Program-made: the position numbers and the translations under genes | Assembly (NCBI GenBank): GCA_001566295.1 | Contig: KQ964257.1 | Coordinates: forward strand, 496,001-560,000 | DNA from: Microdochium bolleyi | Taxonomy: Eukaryota; Ascomycota; Sordariomycetes; Xylariales; Microdochiaceae | Length of the DNA stretch: 64,000 nt | Reading direction: 5' to 3' | Part shown: positions 31,198-42,503 of the stretch, piece after piece | Position numbering within the stretch: the stretch's first letter is position 1 | Layout of the letters: every line of letters starts with the position of its first letter | Notes under the pieces: model-generated | Database searches by the model: none | The model's input: the letters and a program-made list of their open reading frames with translations, nothing else | Told to the model about the DNA's origin: nothing

Positions 31198-33878
31198 GGC
31201 GGACGCGGTCGTGGCGAGGATGCTGGGGAAGGATCGTGACGTGGATGGAATCGGATCAAGGCATTGCCCTGGATGTCGGAGGGAGTTGTAGGAAGAAGAG
31301 AGCCATGGCGGGCTGTTCGAGACGCGGAGAGGCTGAGAGCTGAAGTAGTTACGCTCGCGTAGTGAGGACGGCGTCGGAAGGAACAAGCAACAGGCCACCT
31401 GCAGTCTGCAGGAGCACATGTGGGCCGCAGATGACGGGGGTTAAGCTTCGTGGGCTTAGCGGCTGCAAATAAGCTCAAGACCCCTTTCCAAGAGCCAGGC
31501 CCGTCCTGGACGCTTCTGCCCGCTGCGGCTCCCGCCTCACCCCAGCTGGAACCTTCCGCCGGCGCCCACTGCACGCGCACGACGCGTGGCGTCGGGGCGA
31601 CCATCGCAGCACTTGGGCATGGACGCGTGCTCCCCTGTGATGCGACAGTGGTGGGGTGAGAGCTGGCTCTCTGCACTTTGTTGTGTATCCAGTGACGGGC
31701 GAGTGACGGAGAAGAGCGTGCCTTGCCTTGAGGAACACCCTCCCCCCCTCCCCAACGTCTCCTCCAGCCCACAAGCCCGGGCCGCGCGCTTGGCACACCT
31801 TGACGGTCTCCACCCAGTCGCCGCACGCCCGACATCGTTGCTCCGACGCACTCGCTTCAATGGCCCCTCCAGGGTGACAATACGTCTTTGAGGGAACCAA
31901 TCATCGCCAGCAACATCTCACAAGAAACACACGGAAACAGTTGGTGGGCACCCGAACAGGTCCCGGCGTCGGCCCCAGGCAACAAGCAAGTGTCGGAAAG
32001 TCACGATCCTTGTCCGCACAGGCCCGATTCTATCCTCCCATGATCTCTTGCCAGCAGCAAGGGTGGCATTGTCAAGTCGAGAGAGCTGGCCCAAGCTCGG
32101 GATATGGTAGCCCAGCCAGCAATATGCCGCCGCACAACGCGGCTATCCGCTTCAAGAGTGGTTGTCCTCCTCACAGTGTTGTGACTGCACCAGCACCATC
32201 CCCACCGAGGTCTCGATCGGTCTCATGCTAGTCAGCGTTGCAGAGGTTTGGCATACGCAGTTACTGTCCAAACGTGGGGCTCCTACGCCGGCACTGTTCG
32301 GAACCAAGCGGTGTACTTCTACATGCAGTATCGCATTCTTACAATGATCATAGTCATATACATTTCGTTGCCCATCAGTACCTCCCAGGAGCATGACGAT
32401 TTTGCCTGCTCTCTTCCTGTGCTGGCTTGCCCAAACTCTCACGTGCTTCATCGTATTCCATATGGGTCTCAACAGAGGTAGCGTGGAATCTCGGCCTTTC
32501 GTTCTTGTTCCTGCATATTTCTTTTGTAAAATCGAAAATAAAAAGGAAGGCCTTAATATAATATATATTGCAATTTGGGCCAGTGTCCCACCGGGTAATG
32601 CCTTCGATAGCAACAAACAACAGCCACATCGCCACGACACTAAAACGAGCCCGCAGCGAGCGCAACAGCAGTGGCGGGCCGCGAGCTCTGAGCAATGGCG
32701 AGGAGACATGGTCCCAAAGCAGGTCGCCCTGTCTCATGACGACCGACAAGAGGTGGCGTCGGTTGGCAGAGCCGTTAGTCATTCTCTAGACAGTCCCTGT
32801 CCGCTGTTTCTCAATATCGATGTAAAGGGGGGTCTTGGCCGATTCCTCATGTTGGGTGGCAGGCAACCATGCCTTGCATCATCACCCACGAATCTCTGTG
32901 ACTTCCAGACATTACGCCTTGCTAATATATGTATTTCAACTCCGTTGAGGGGTATACGGGGGTGGATGCCTGAGACTGGACTGCAAGTCTCGTAGTGCGG
33001 CCTTGTTCGGGCAAAAGAACATGATCCCACTGCTTGCAGCCCTGTCGTGTCCTGCATTGCATCAATACCAGAAGGTAATTGAGTGTCCAGTCGACTCTAT
33101 GATCGTTGAGTACATCTTCACACCCATGATCTACCACTTCTTCCTCCTGCCCACTTCCCCCAGTCCTGCACAAACCACATGTCTACACGATGCAAGTTTT
33201 CCTCCCTTCGAATGGTTCTCCTGTGTCATCGAGACTCGTGTCGATCCCTCGTCGTGCCAGAAACCGGTTGTCTCTTTTACGAGGTGAATGTCGTGGTAGC
33301 AATATTCACACAAGCTCGGCCAGCCCAACGAAGGCATTTTCACCAAGTTTTAGGAATGTCTAGCGTTCCGGGAATGCTCCAGAGACTTGTTGTAACATGC
33401 ATAAAGACAGGACGGGTCCGGTCCGGGTGCACTTTGGGAGGATGGACATGTGGAAGTGCAGCCATCAGACTGTATTGGGGTCTAGTAGAACAGCGGTACG
33501 GCGCATTCGGAGGGAGCTCGTGGTTATGCAGCCGGTGGGCAGTCGCGAGAGGCATTAGTGGGAATGGTGGTGGTGTAGAAGTATGTACAGGATGTGCCAT
33601 CCGGTCTCTATTGTTATTATTCGGTGATATCGTGCACTCATGAAAGTTAGGAAGTCGCCAGAAAGCAAGCACAAACCAATACAGCCTTCCTGGCGCGAAG
33701 AATCGTGTGCGCCGGCATCTCCATTGGTCGTCTGCTCACACTGTTTCCAGCACGCCAGCCCCAGCGCATAGGACGTTTCTGACTACCCTGTTGCTCGCCC
33801 GATACAGCTGGGAGACTGGTGCGCGTCAAATCGACGCTACCAAAGCGCAGTCGGGTCGTCTACAAGGATGCGCAAGGC
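31198..33878. other. intergenic, no gene seen
   Basis: About 2.7 kb between the CorA-like start and the EB1 3' end. Several 70-200 codon frames exist on both strands (for example 32393-32995 plus), but none has family motifs, signal peptides or matching exons. The first few hundred bases should be the transporter promoter. Confidence 0.45.
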
Positions 33879-34951
33879 TCAGAAAGTCTCCTGGTCGTCC
33901 AAGCCCTCTCCCTCGGCCGGGATCTCGAAGCCTTCCTCGGTGGAGTACAGTATCGTCTGGATGTGCTTGATGAGGCCGTCCTCCTGCTTCTCAAGCTCGG
34001 GATCTTCCTCCACAGCCTGCTGAACCAACAGCTCTATGTCGCGCAGCTTGCTGAAGTAGAAGTCGCGCTCGCGCTCCAGGCCAACAACAGTCTCCTTGAG
34101 AGTCGCGTTCTCGTTGAGCAGAGCTGCAGAAGCTGCACCACCGCCAGCTGCAGCACCACCGACGCGCCCGACGCGAGGGCCGGTCGTCGGCGTGGTGCCC
34201 CTCCGCGCCCCAGTAGCGCTGGTGGTCATGCGAGGAGCAGAGCCTGTGGCGGGCATCGCCGCAGTGCCCTTCCTCCTGGCGGGAGCATCGTAGTCGCCGC
34301 CAGGGTAGTGTTGGTCCCAGTAACGCTTGGCCCACTGAAGGAACTCGAGGTTGTCCTGCATCTTGCACTTGGCGAGCGCCTCGACCGGGATGGGCTTGTC
34401 GACCTTGTACTTTGCGAAACAGTCTGCAGCAAAGAGTAAGGATAAAAGTCAGCATGAAAGCACGCGCATCCGGAAAGATGACTACGATAGGCAGGGAGAC
34501 AGCGTAGCTAAGCAGGCAGCGAGCAGCCCCGGGGCGGAACTGACTTTGCAGGATCTTGAAATTCTGGATGTACTGGTAGTCGGTGTTTGCGTTGAACTTG
34601 ACGCGGTGCATGGGTAGGTCGAGGAAGATGCTGTCGAAGACCTGGCATAACGCAGCTCTGCAAAGAGGATGGCAGACGTGTCAGTAAGCTATCATGGCAT
34701 CGTGGCTCTTTGTGGCGATCGGACGTGGCCGATCAGATCCCGACGAGGTGGGAAGCGAGGACGTACCCAGTTCCGCACTGCTCAACCTTGGTGATGTTGA
34801 GCTGGAGGAGGCTGTTGAGCCATTGGATGAGCTCTTGTCTGTTGTTGTTGCACCCAGTAGTCAGCATGCGTTCGTCGGACAGTGATCGCGTCGCCGCCGT
34901 GGATCTGGCGACGACGTGTCGGGCGTCCTCGGCTCACCTTGATTCACCCAT
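33879..34951 (-). CDS. BIM1: EB1 family microtubule plus-end binding protein (Bim1/Mal3)
   Basis: Four exons, 34938-34951, 34767-34838, 34545-34657 and 33879-34423, all with GT-AG borders and matching phases, give 247 residues. The 14-base first exon encodes only MGES plus part of Arg. The calponin-homology domain (1-110) contains RQELIQWLNSLLQL, FDSIFLDLPMHRVKFNAN, TDYQYIQNFKILQ and MQDNLEFLQWAKRYWD. A basic Ala/Gly/Thr linker follows, then the EB-homology coiled coil (about 165-215) with the signature LERERDFYFSKLRDIELL. It ends in an acidic tail closing with an aromatic residue (DDQETF), a variant of the EEY/F motif. EB1 tracks growing microtubule ends and recruits +TIP partners. Confidence 0.97.
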
Positions 34952-37900
34952 CGTGGCGGTCGTATCTGAGAGGCTGCAAGTTGAGACGGAGAGGGCGTGA
35001 ACAGGTGCGTATGGTGGCAGGCGCTGCGTGGATGCTTCTGCGCTGGTGAGGTGGTGAGGATCGGGAGCGCGGGTCGGGATGGCAGATGCCTGGATTATTT
35101 TGATGATGTTATCCCAAAATTCAGGAGACGAGGCAGCGGTCGCCCAATCAACCAAGTGCCTGCAGCAGTGATCGATAATGAGGGGCAATTTCGCTGTCAA
35201 CGACCCCCGCCTTGGCAGTCAACAATGGAAGCCGCCAGCAACGCACGAGACCCCTGCCCTGGACAAGTTTGCTGACATAAGCTGCTGAAGCTCGTCCGCT
35301 GTCAGGCCGCCTTCGAGCTCGGCTGTCTGTCTGTGCAGCCACGAGGTAACGTCGAAGCTGCAATCGAGTACTCAGCCATTCGTCAATCCACTCTCCTGCA
35401 TCAAACCTCGAGCCCTAAGCAGCCAACACCGGTCGCTTCAGGCCGTATTCCTCTGTTGGCCGAAGAAGGTCACGGAGAGGAAGACATTCCGAGAATCCCA
35501 ACTTCACAGCTTCGCCCTCGTGCATCCTGCCTCAGCGGAATATTCCCCTGAAGGCGTGGGTCATCGATCACGGTCGAGAATGCCCGCAGACACAGTCCGA
35601 CACGCGCCATCGCGTCGCGCCTCGAACTTCGCACGCTGCAATGTTACTGACACGCAGAGATGCGGTTGTCTTTGATATCTCCCTCATCATGAGTTTTGTC
35701 CACAATCAAATTGGCCCCGACCGTAAATTTCGGGGCACTACCATAATGTGGACGCAACGTGGTCAAAGACCATTCCTGGCGCGACAGGAAGAATCCAGCG
35801 CGAAACTGCGGGCACTTTCTCCACGCGCCAGCTTCGAGGGGAGCTTTGACCCAGAGATGTGCCACTTGTTCGGATGATAGCACTCCTGAGCTCTGCTGGA
35901 TGCTGGAATCCTCCGTCGTGGCTGACAGCATCCCTTGTGGAGCGGCTCTGGTGGTCCTCCGCGCCTTTGAACCTCCTCACCGCGGAGTGCTTGATGCGCG
36001 CCGAGATGTCTCACCGGGTATCCAACCAGAAGCCAACTTCGTCTGCGGTGAATATGACCATGTCAGCCTCCGAGCTCCTGTCTAGTGTCGAGCCAGCCAC
36101 CAGGTGCGGACCACCACTCGACCACAAACTCATGTCATGCCATGGCTACGGCCCGGCGCGCTCCATCTGCTCCGGATTCCCAATCTCAACAGCACGCCGA
36201 AGCCACTCTGATGCAATGCCCTGCGTAACCAACAGCGGTCATTTGTATGCCGGGGGTAGAGATATGGCCTACGCGGGATGACGGGCGTTAACTCGCACGA
36301 CTAGCCGCCTTGCCTTGACCAGGAAAGGACAGCCACGGGAGGCTCGACCATCACAGAAGAGGCAAAAAAACTCCAAATCATGGCCAAACTCGCTTACAGT
36401 TGCACTCACAAAATACAACACGACATCGTCAAAGCACGTGGGCAGTGCACCACAGCTTGCATAATCGACCAAGGCCTGGGGGTGGCTTGAAACTAAATCC
36501 AAACCGATCGAGGGTACTGCATCATTTAACGAAGATTGCTGGTGTCGCAAAGAAAAGAAAACCCTCGATGGCGCAGCAGTCCGGACGACCGTTAGGCCAA
36601 CGAAAAGGTGTTGGTGATTCGAACCTCTTTACCTACCACTCAGAGGAGACCTCCCGTGGACAAGTCAAAGCCAGTGGCCATTACGTGCATAGCTCAGACA
36701 CTGCCTGCTTTTCGCTGCTGGCTAGCTTGCATATCAAAGACATGCAGACCGCCGACGCCTATCATAGGCCCGTTGTGTGGCTATGGCAAGTAAAGATCGT
36801 CCCATGCACCAGGAATGACACCATGCCTCCGGCATTATCCGTCATGGGAGCGCATCGTCCGACAAGCTCGAAGGTTCTTTTGGCACAGATCGTGCACGAG
36901 CCAAGGTTCGTAAGATGGTGCAGATCTTAATTGCGGGAGGCGATGGATGCGCCAGACTATCGGGCTGCTGAAATGAGCGCAGCTGGAGAGCAGCGATCTG
37001 ATGGGATGGGGTGATGGGTCCTTTGCCCGCTTGCTGGGGTGCACAGCAGATCCTAAGAGTCGTGCCGACCTGGTGGTGGCTTCGTCCCGGTACCATCAGT
37101 GACAAGCCGTGTACCACTTTCGGCAGACTCTCCACACGAACGGTTCCGTGCCGCCGGACTCTTGACTACCTTGGCGGGAGTGATTAGCTCAATCTCTTAG
37201 TTCCCGCAAGTGCGCAGTCAGTATCGTATCCAGGCGGCACGACACTGAAGGGTAGTTGACCAGTATGGTGAGCAAACGCCAGGCGTGGTGCCAGCTAGCC
37301 TGTGACTTGGAGGGTGAAGAAGAAGTGTTCTAGGTCCTCTCATACTACGATGCAGAAACCGAGGCATATAAGCTCACCTGAAGGGAAGCTAGGCGATATT
37401 GACAGAGCGTAGACAGGAGGCGCACAATGACTTGTTGAGCATCTTCCGGAGAGACTGATGGACGGCATGACAACGGCAACGACACCACCACGACGCACTA
37501 ACGAGGGAGAGGGGGCGGGCCGTCTCAGCCCTGGGGTGCCCGCGAACCAGTCCGTGGCGTCGATCTTGCCGCTTGCTTTTCTTTTGTAGCCTGGCAGCCC
37601 GCCCTCCTCGCGAACGCCAGCAGGAGCGGACAGCGACCCCTGCGATCCACTACCGCGGGAGTGAGACTGTCTTGGGCCGCAACTATTGCTTTTCATCCCT
37701 TCTGACACTGGTGGTGAGCCAACAGTGAGCCGACGGTGAGGCCTGCCACCCGAGCCACCCAGCCCGCCTGCGCCAGATCTGCAGATGCCAATGCCCATCT
37801 CACCTGTAGTGGTAGGCGAACTGCAAATAATGCATTGTAGTGACGCGGGCGGGTCGTGCCTTCCACGTGCGAGTGCTTGATAGCCGTAGTCCACCGAGTG

Positions 37901-38190
37901 GAATGCACCCTCCCGGATTACGTGCCGCTGAAGTTCCAAACCTTCGGCTCCTTCCTCGCCCGTCCTCTTCCCATCGCGGTCGCCCATATAACCAAGCTCT
38001 GCTCCCCATTGCCTGACTTGTCTTGGACTTCACCTGAGATCCCCCAGGCCGACGTCCCGCCAGCTTGCCGACCACGAGAGCAGCCCTAGCTATCCCACAA
38101 CGGCATCAACGAGGACTGCTCCTTCAACTCCCACGTCGTCTTCAAGTCACTCCTTCATCATCCTCTTCGCCGACGGCTCTCCCAAGCAAC
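34952..38190. other. long intergenic region between EB1 and the 7TM-RGS gene
   Basis: About 3.2 kb between divergent genes. A minus-strand stretch near 36050-36235 reads as plausible protein but has stops, and its opposite strand is also open. I do not call a gene. The right-hand part before 38191 is pyrimidine-rich, as expected of a leader. Confidence 0.45.
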
Positions 38191-40203
38191 ATGGCAACAA
38201 CAACTTACGACGCCCTCGGGTGGTTCTACATCGCCTTCACCATCGTCTGGTCAGTGCTGCTCACTGGCGGCATGGGGTTCCTGTATCGCCATCGCAGTCT
38301 TCCGTTTCTGCAGATCCGCAAGCTTGGCCTCATCTTCTGTGCCGTCATTCTTCTTCACCTCTACGCAATTTCCTGCACGCTTGGCATCACATATGGCACC
38401 ATGGTGCCGTGCGAGGCCCAGTTCTGGGTCATGAGCATCTACCTGCCCTTCGGCATGGCTCTTCTTCAGGCCGCCAACTCGCAGTTCCAGTACATCGCCA
38501 GCCAGCAGCGTCGCTACGCCTCGATGGGCAACCTCGAGGATCAGGCCGTCTCCGACAGGTCGACGCCAATTGACCAGGCACTACCCTGGTATAAGCGGGC
38601 CATTCTCAGGTGTCGTAATGCAGATAAGCCGACCCGCACTCTGGTCTACATTGGCATCGGCATGGCTGTACAATTTGCCCTCACAGCGCTCGTCTTCTTC
38701 GGATCTGAGATGTTCCACCCTGGCTGGGGCTTTTTCAACGTTCGTGTTCCTGGCACCGAGAAGGATCGTGCCGAGATGTGTCTTACTGGATGGGAGTGGT
38801 GAGTTGACTTCCCAGGCAAAACATTCAACACCTTTTTGTCGATGTGCTCACGCATTTGGTTCAGGTGGCTCTCTATCGTCTGGCAATTCTTCTGGACCTG
38901 GCTGTACGCCCCGTACCTCCTCTGGAAGACCCGAAACGTCCACGACACTCATGGCTGGAGGATCCAGACAATTGGATGCTGCTTGTGCTTGTAAGTCGCC
39001 CGCCACTCGATAGCGATCACGGGGACTAACAGCAGAATAGCCTGCCCGCGAGCCCGATGTGGCTGATATCACTCTATGTTCCCGCCATGGCACCCGTCAA
39101 CGCCAAATTTGCCCCGCCGATGTGGTAGGTCTCGACAAACTCTCGCGCCCATTGATCAGAAAGCTGACAAGTTATGGACACATAGGTTCGCCTGCCCCAT
39201 CTTCATCGCGGAGATCCTCCTCATCTTTGTGCCGTGCTGGAAGGTGCTCAAGACCCATGAGCTGCAGAAGGAGACACAAGATGCCATCTCCTCATGGGAG
39301 AAGAGACACAAGACCGGTACTGTCGAGCCCGACAACATGTCCGCTAGTAGTGCTGGTGTGGCCGGCACGACCTTGGCTGGATCCATCATCGCTCGCAGCA
39401 CACACTCCAAGAGCTCCGCCACTTCAAAGAGCTCACGCCGTAGCGATATGTTGACTATGGCAGGCCTCGAGAATGCTCTCCGCAGCAACTCGCAACCGCT
39501 CCTCGAGTTCGCCGCCCTGAAGGATTTCTCGGGTGAAAACGTGAGCTTCCTTTCGCACGTTGGCGATTGGAAGCGCTCGTTTGGTCACCCTGGCACGGCC
39601 ATCTCCCCACGGGCGTCCGTCAGTGCCGAATCGGTGGCCCAACGTGAACGCCAGTTCATTCGTGCTGTTCGCATCTACTCTCACTTTATTTCCCTTGAGT
39701 ACTCCGAGTTCCCCGTCAATATCTCCTCTCGTGCGGCCAAGGAACTCCACCATATTTTCGACGAGGCCGCGCACGCACTGAACCGTCGGCGCAGCACCCA
39801 ATCAGACTCAGCCACACCGTTTGAGGACTCTGCACATATTCTTCCAAGATCTGGCTCTTCATGGTCTTCCGCCGGCAGCACCAGCACGCGCGCTCCAAAC
39901 AATGTGTTCGACCTGGAAGCTACTCTTGGCAAAGCCAACCTCAACTCAGCCAACCAGATGCGCGACGATGACAGTGAGCGCCTCAGTGGCGGCTTCAGCA
40001 TTACCATCCCAGACCAATTCTCTCCCACTGTGCTCGATGTTGCGGAGAGCGAGATCAAGTATCTTGTGCTGACAAACACGTGGCCAAAGTTTGTCGCAGC
40101 CGCGTTTGACAGCATGAGCCGTGTGGAGGCGAAGGAAGACGGCAAGTCATTTCCGACCGTCATGCGGAAGTACTTCTGTGGCGAGAGCGATAAGTATGTT
40201 TGA
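38191..40203 (+). CDS. seven-transmembrane / RGS domain hybrid regulator
   Basis: Four exons, 38191-38798, 38865-38990, 39041-39124 and 39186-40203, give 611 residues with consistent phases. Seven hydrophobic segments occupy residues 8-300 (the last is CPIFIAEILLIFVPCW). From about residue 365 to 600 lies an RGS-type domain: GLENALRSNSQPLLEF, then LKDFSGENVSFLSHVGDWK, later FIRAVRIYSHFISLEYSEFPVNI, and the closing VAESEIKYLVLTNTWPKFV. The core is split by a Ser-rich insertion of about 100 residues. The layout matches fungal GprK / Magnaporthe Rgs7-type hybrids, where a receptor-like body carries a GTPase-accelerating domain for G-alpha. Placement within that group is inference. The loop before the RGS is Ser/Lys-rich, suited to phosphorylation. 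Confidence 0.88.
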
Positions 40204-41259
40204 AGCAAAAGTATTAATCGTCCGGTCGTGATGGCGTATGTTGGTACCGAGAAGATAGTGCCGGTAATATTGTAGCACTGTCGAGACTTGATATCATTTA
40301 ATACGCGTAAGGCAGGTTCAAGCTTGCCATGGTATCTAAGCTCGCCTTTTGTTGGACTCTAGCTACATGATACATGATAATAACCAGTTGAAACTGCTGA
40401 GCTGTTAAGAGGTATAGCGTGTGAATGCGCACCGTAAGGTTCTGCAGTTGGCTGTGTGTGCCGGGATATCCTGTGGCCCCTTTGCGCCCCTGATCCCGGA
40501 AATATGGCAAATGAAGGATAGCGGAGGAATTCTGGAGGAGAATGATGTCACTCGTGGAGTTTGGGATCTGCGAGCCGTTGTTCTCGCGCGCTTTCCACGA
40601 CGGCATACATTGAACATCGCAACGTTCTTGGTCACGTCAGCTGGGGTCTTCTGTTGGCCGGAAACGGACGGAAAGTGGAACAGAAAATAGGAGGAGAGGG
40701 ATAGAGGAGGGTTGAGCAAGGTCTTGGGAGTGCGAGAGGGGCGGACTGTGGAGCACGTGGATCCTCGTATCGTTGGCCCAAACCAAACGTTGTTGGGATT
40801 TTCCGCACGCGAACTCAAGAGACAAAGTCAAGCTCGGTAGTTCACCTGTACTCAGCTCTCAGCCATGGAGCGATCGAGGGTCATCCTGCGGTACATCACG
40901 ATCCAATTTATTTCTCCAGCTTTGCTCAGTCTCGAGGAGGACAACGATTGGGCAGACGGTCTTGTGTGTGTTTCCGGATCCGGCACAATTCTTGTCTTTT
41001 GTCAGAGCAACGCGGCCTGGGGTCTTTCTGGAGAGGGAGAGAGAGGGAGAGGACTAGAAAGCGAACAAGGGGTTGACGACTAGCTAGTTCAGGTAGAAGG
41101 AACAGATGGAGTGTTTCGTGACTAGCCCTCGAGGACGGTGTTGTTGGAGCCCGCAGCGGTTCGTCGCCACGCCGCACAGGCACGCACACGTGGTGAAGAG
41201 ACATTTAGGGTCTCTCCGCGGCACGGGGCGGATACCGTGAACGTTCTGCGGAGAACCGG

Positions 41260-41260
<1 letters not shown>

Positions 41261-41312
<52 letters not shown>
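41261..41312. repeat. 52-base poly-G tract
   Basis: An uninterrupted run of 52 G, preceded by GGC. The length may be an assembly estimate. On either strand it can form stacked G-quadruplexes. Confidence 0.95.
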
Positions 41313-41313
<1 letters not shown>

Positions 41314-42038
41314 GGCTAGGAAAACTCTCGTATGCGTGTTGTTCGGAATCGTGGGGCGTGTGTCAAGGAAGTTCTAGGCTGTTTTAGCGGTACAGGTATG
41401 TTACCCGGAGGCAAGGTGTGATGGAAATGAAAGCGGACAAACGAATACAGAGGCGGGAACAAGGAAGAAAAAAAGAAAAATTGCATCCGGGAAAGCAACG
41501 CAGATCAACCACAGGCAGGGCTAGACGGACCGGCTAGGGCTTGCGTTTCTGTCGTTTAGAATCTCCTGACAAAGAAACACCGTTAGCATCAATTCGACAA
41601 TTCGTCTGCATGACAAGAGGAATGCAAACGGACGTTTCCAGAACAACGTGTGTATGTGGGTCTGGCATGCATTCCTGATGGCGGCTGGTGGTTCGCGAGG
41701 AATGCGTGAAGTTGTGAGGCCGGGTGGCGAGGCAAGCAGGCTTTTCGAGCCGGAGGCATTGGGATTTCTAGGCGTCTGGAATGTGATTTGACTGATCTGG
41801 TGGCGCCATCAGGAATGCTGTTCAAAGGTCAAGGTGGGAATGGCTTGGGCTGCCAGGGGAAGAGACGAATTGTGAGAACATTCGAAAGGGCAGTCACACA
41901 GATCGCCAGTCACAGAGCCCTGGGGGTTTTATTTTAAACAGAAACCATCGATTAATAAACGAACCACTGTAGTACGTAAGGAAAATACATTCATCGCGCC
42001 ACCACTACCGGTCGACGCTTCAACCAACCACTACCACC

Positions 42039-42062
42039 AGAGAGAGAGAGAGCCACAGAGAG
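42039..42062. repeat. (AG)n microsatellite
   Basis: Seven AG units, then an interrupted second AG block, in the 3' flank of the PAN-like gene. Confidence 0.8.
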
Positions 42063-42503
42063 AGCCACGGGGTTTGTTTGTTTGTCGAGAGAGACAAAGG
42101 GGGGTTGAGAGAGAGGGGCCGAGATCATCCCTCCAGCCGTTCGAGAGAGGTAAACGGCAAGAGGTAGGGAGAAGAATTTGTGTGGGGGGGATTGTCGGAG
42201 ATGTAGAAATGTAGTGTGTGTGAAAATGAGCCAAAACAGTGTCTAAACCCAACTCCACGCCAGGCAAGTAAATGAGCATTTCCCCAGGATAGTTTGTCGT
42301 AGTTCGTTGTCGATGGTAGGTTGGACTCGTTAGTAAGTTGTGTGCATCCACGTGCTTGGTGAAGAGCAGGGCCTTGTTTTGTCGGTCTAGAATGTGAAAA
42401 GGTTGGCCACGCCCCGGCGGACGGCGTTGAAGTGTTCCATGGGAATTTCAATGCCTGAGCCTGGTGACTGTGGAAAAGGTGAGGCTAAGGCTTGAGAAAC
42501 CGC

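Larger units (their letters stand above)
40204..42503. other. convergent intergenic region with 52-G tract
   Basis: About 2.3 kb between convergent genes. It is unusually long for shared 3' regions and includes the poly-G run at 41261-41312, AG-rich microsatellites near 41030 and 42040, and no supported gene. Confidence 0.5.

Noticed and set aside
30543..31835. 430-codon minus-strand frame overlapping the CorA-like N-terminus
   Set aside because: Low-complexity Ser/Pro/Arg in a shifted frame. The CorA frame carries the domain and the splice sites.
32393..32995. 200-codon frame with a hydrophobic start
   Set aside because: The hydrophobic start is short, and the rest is random-looking and rich in stop-free GC words. 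No homologous pattern.
35763..36250. Minus-strand protein-like stretch (EWLRRAVEIGNPEQ...) with TAG and TGA
   Set aside because: The TGA overlaps a possible donor and the opposite strand is equally open. No family or flanking exons could be found, so the evidence is too thin.
36600..36625. Box-B-like GGTTCGAATC on the minus strand
   Set aside because: No matching T-stem, A box or cloverleaf could be drawn. Not a tRNA.
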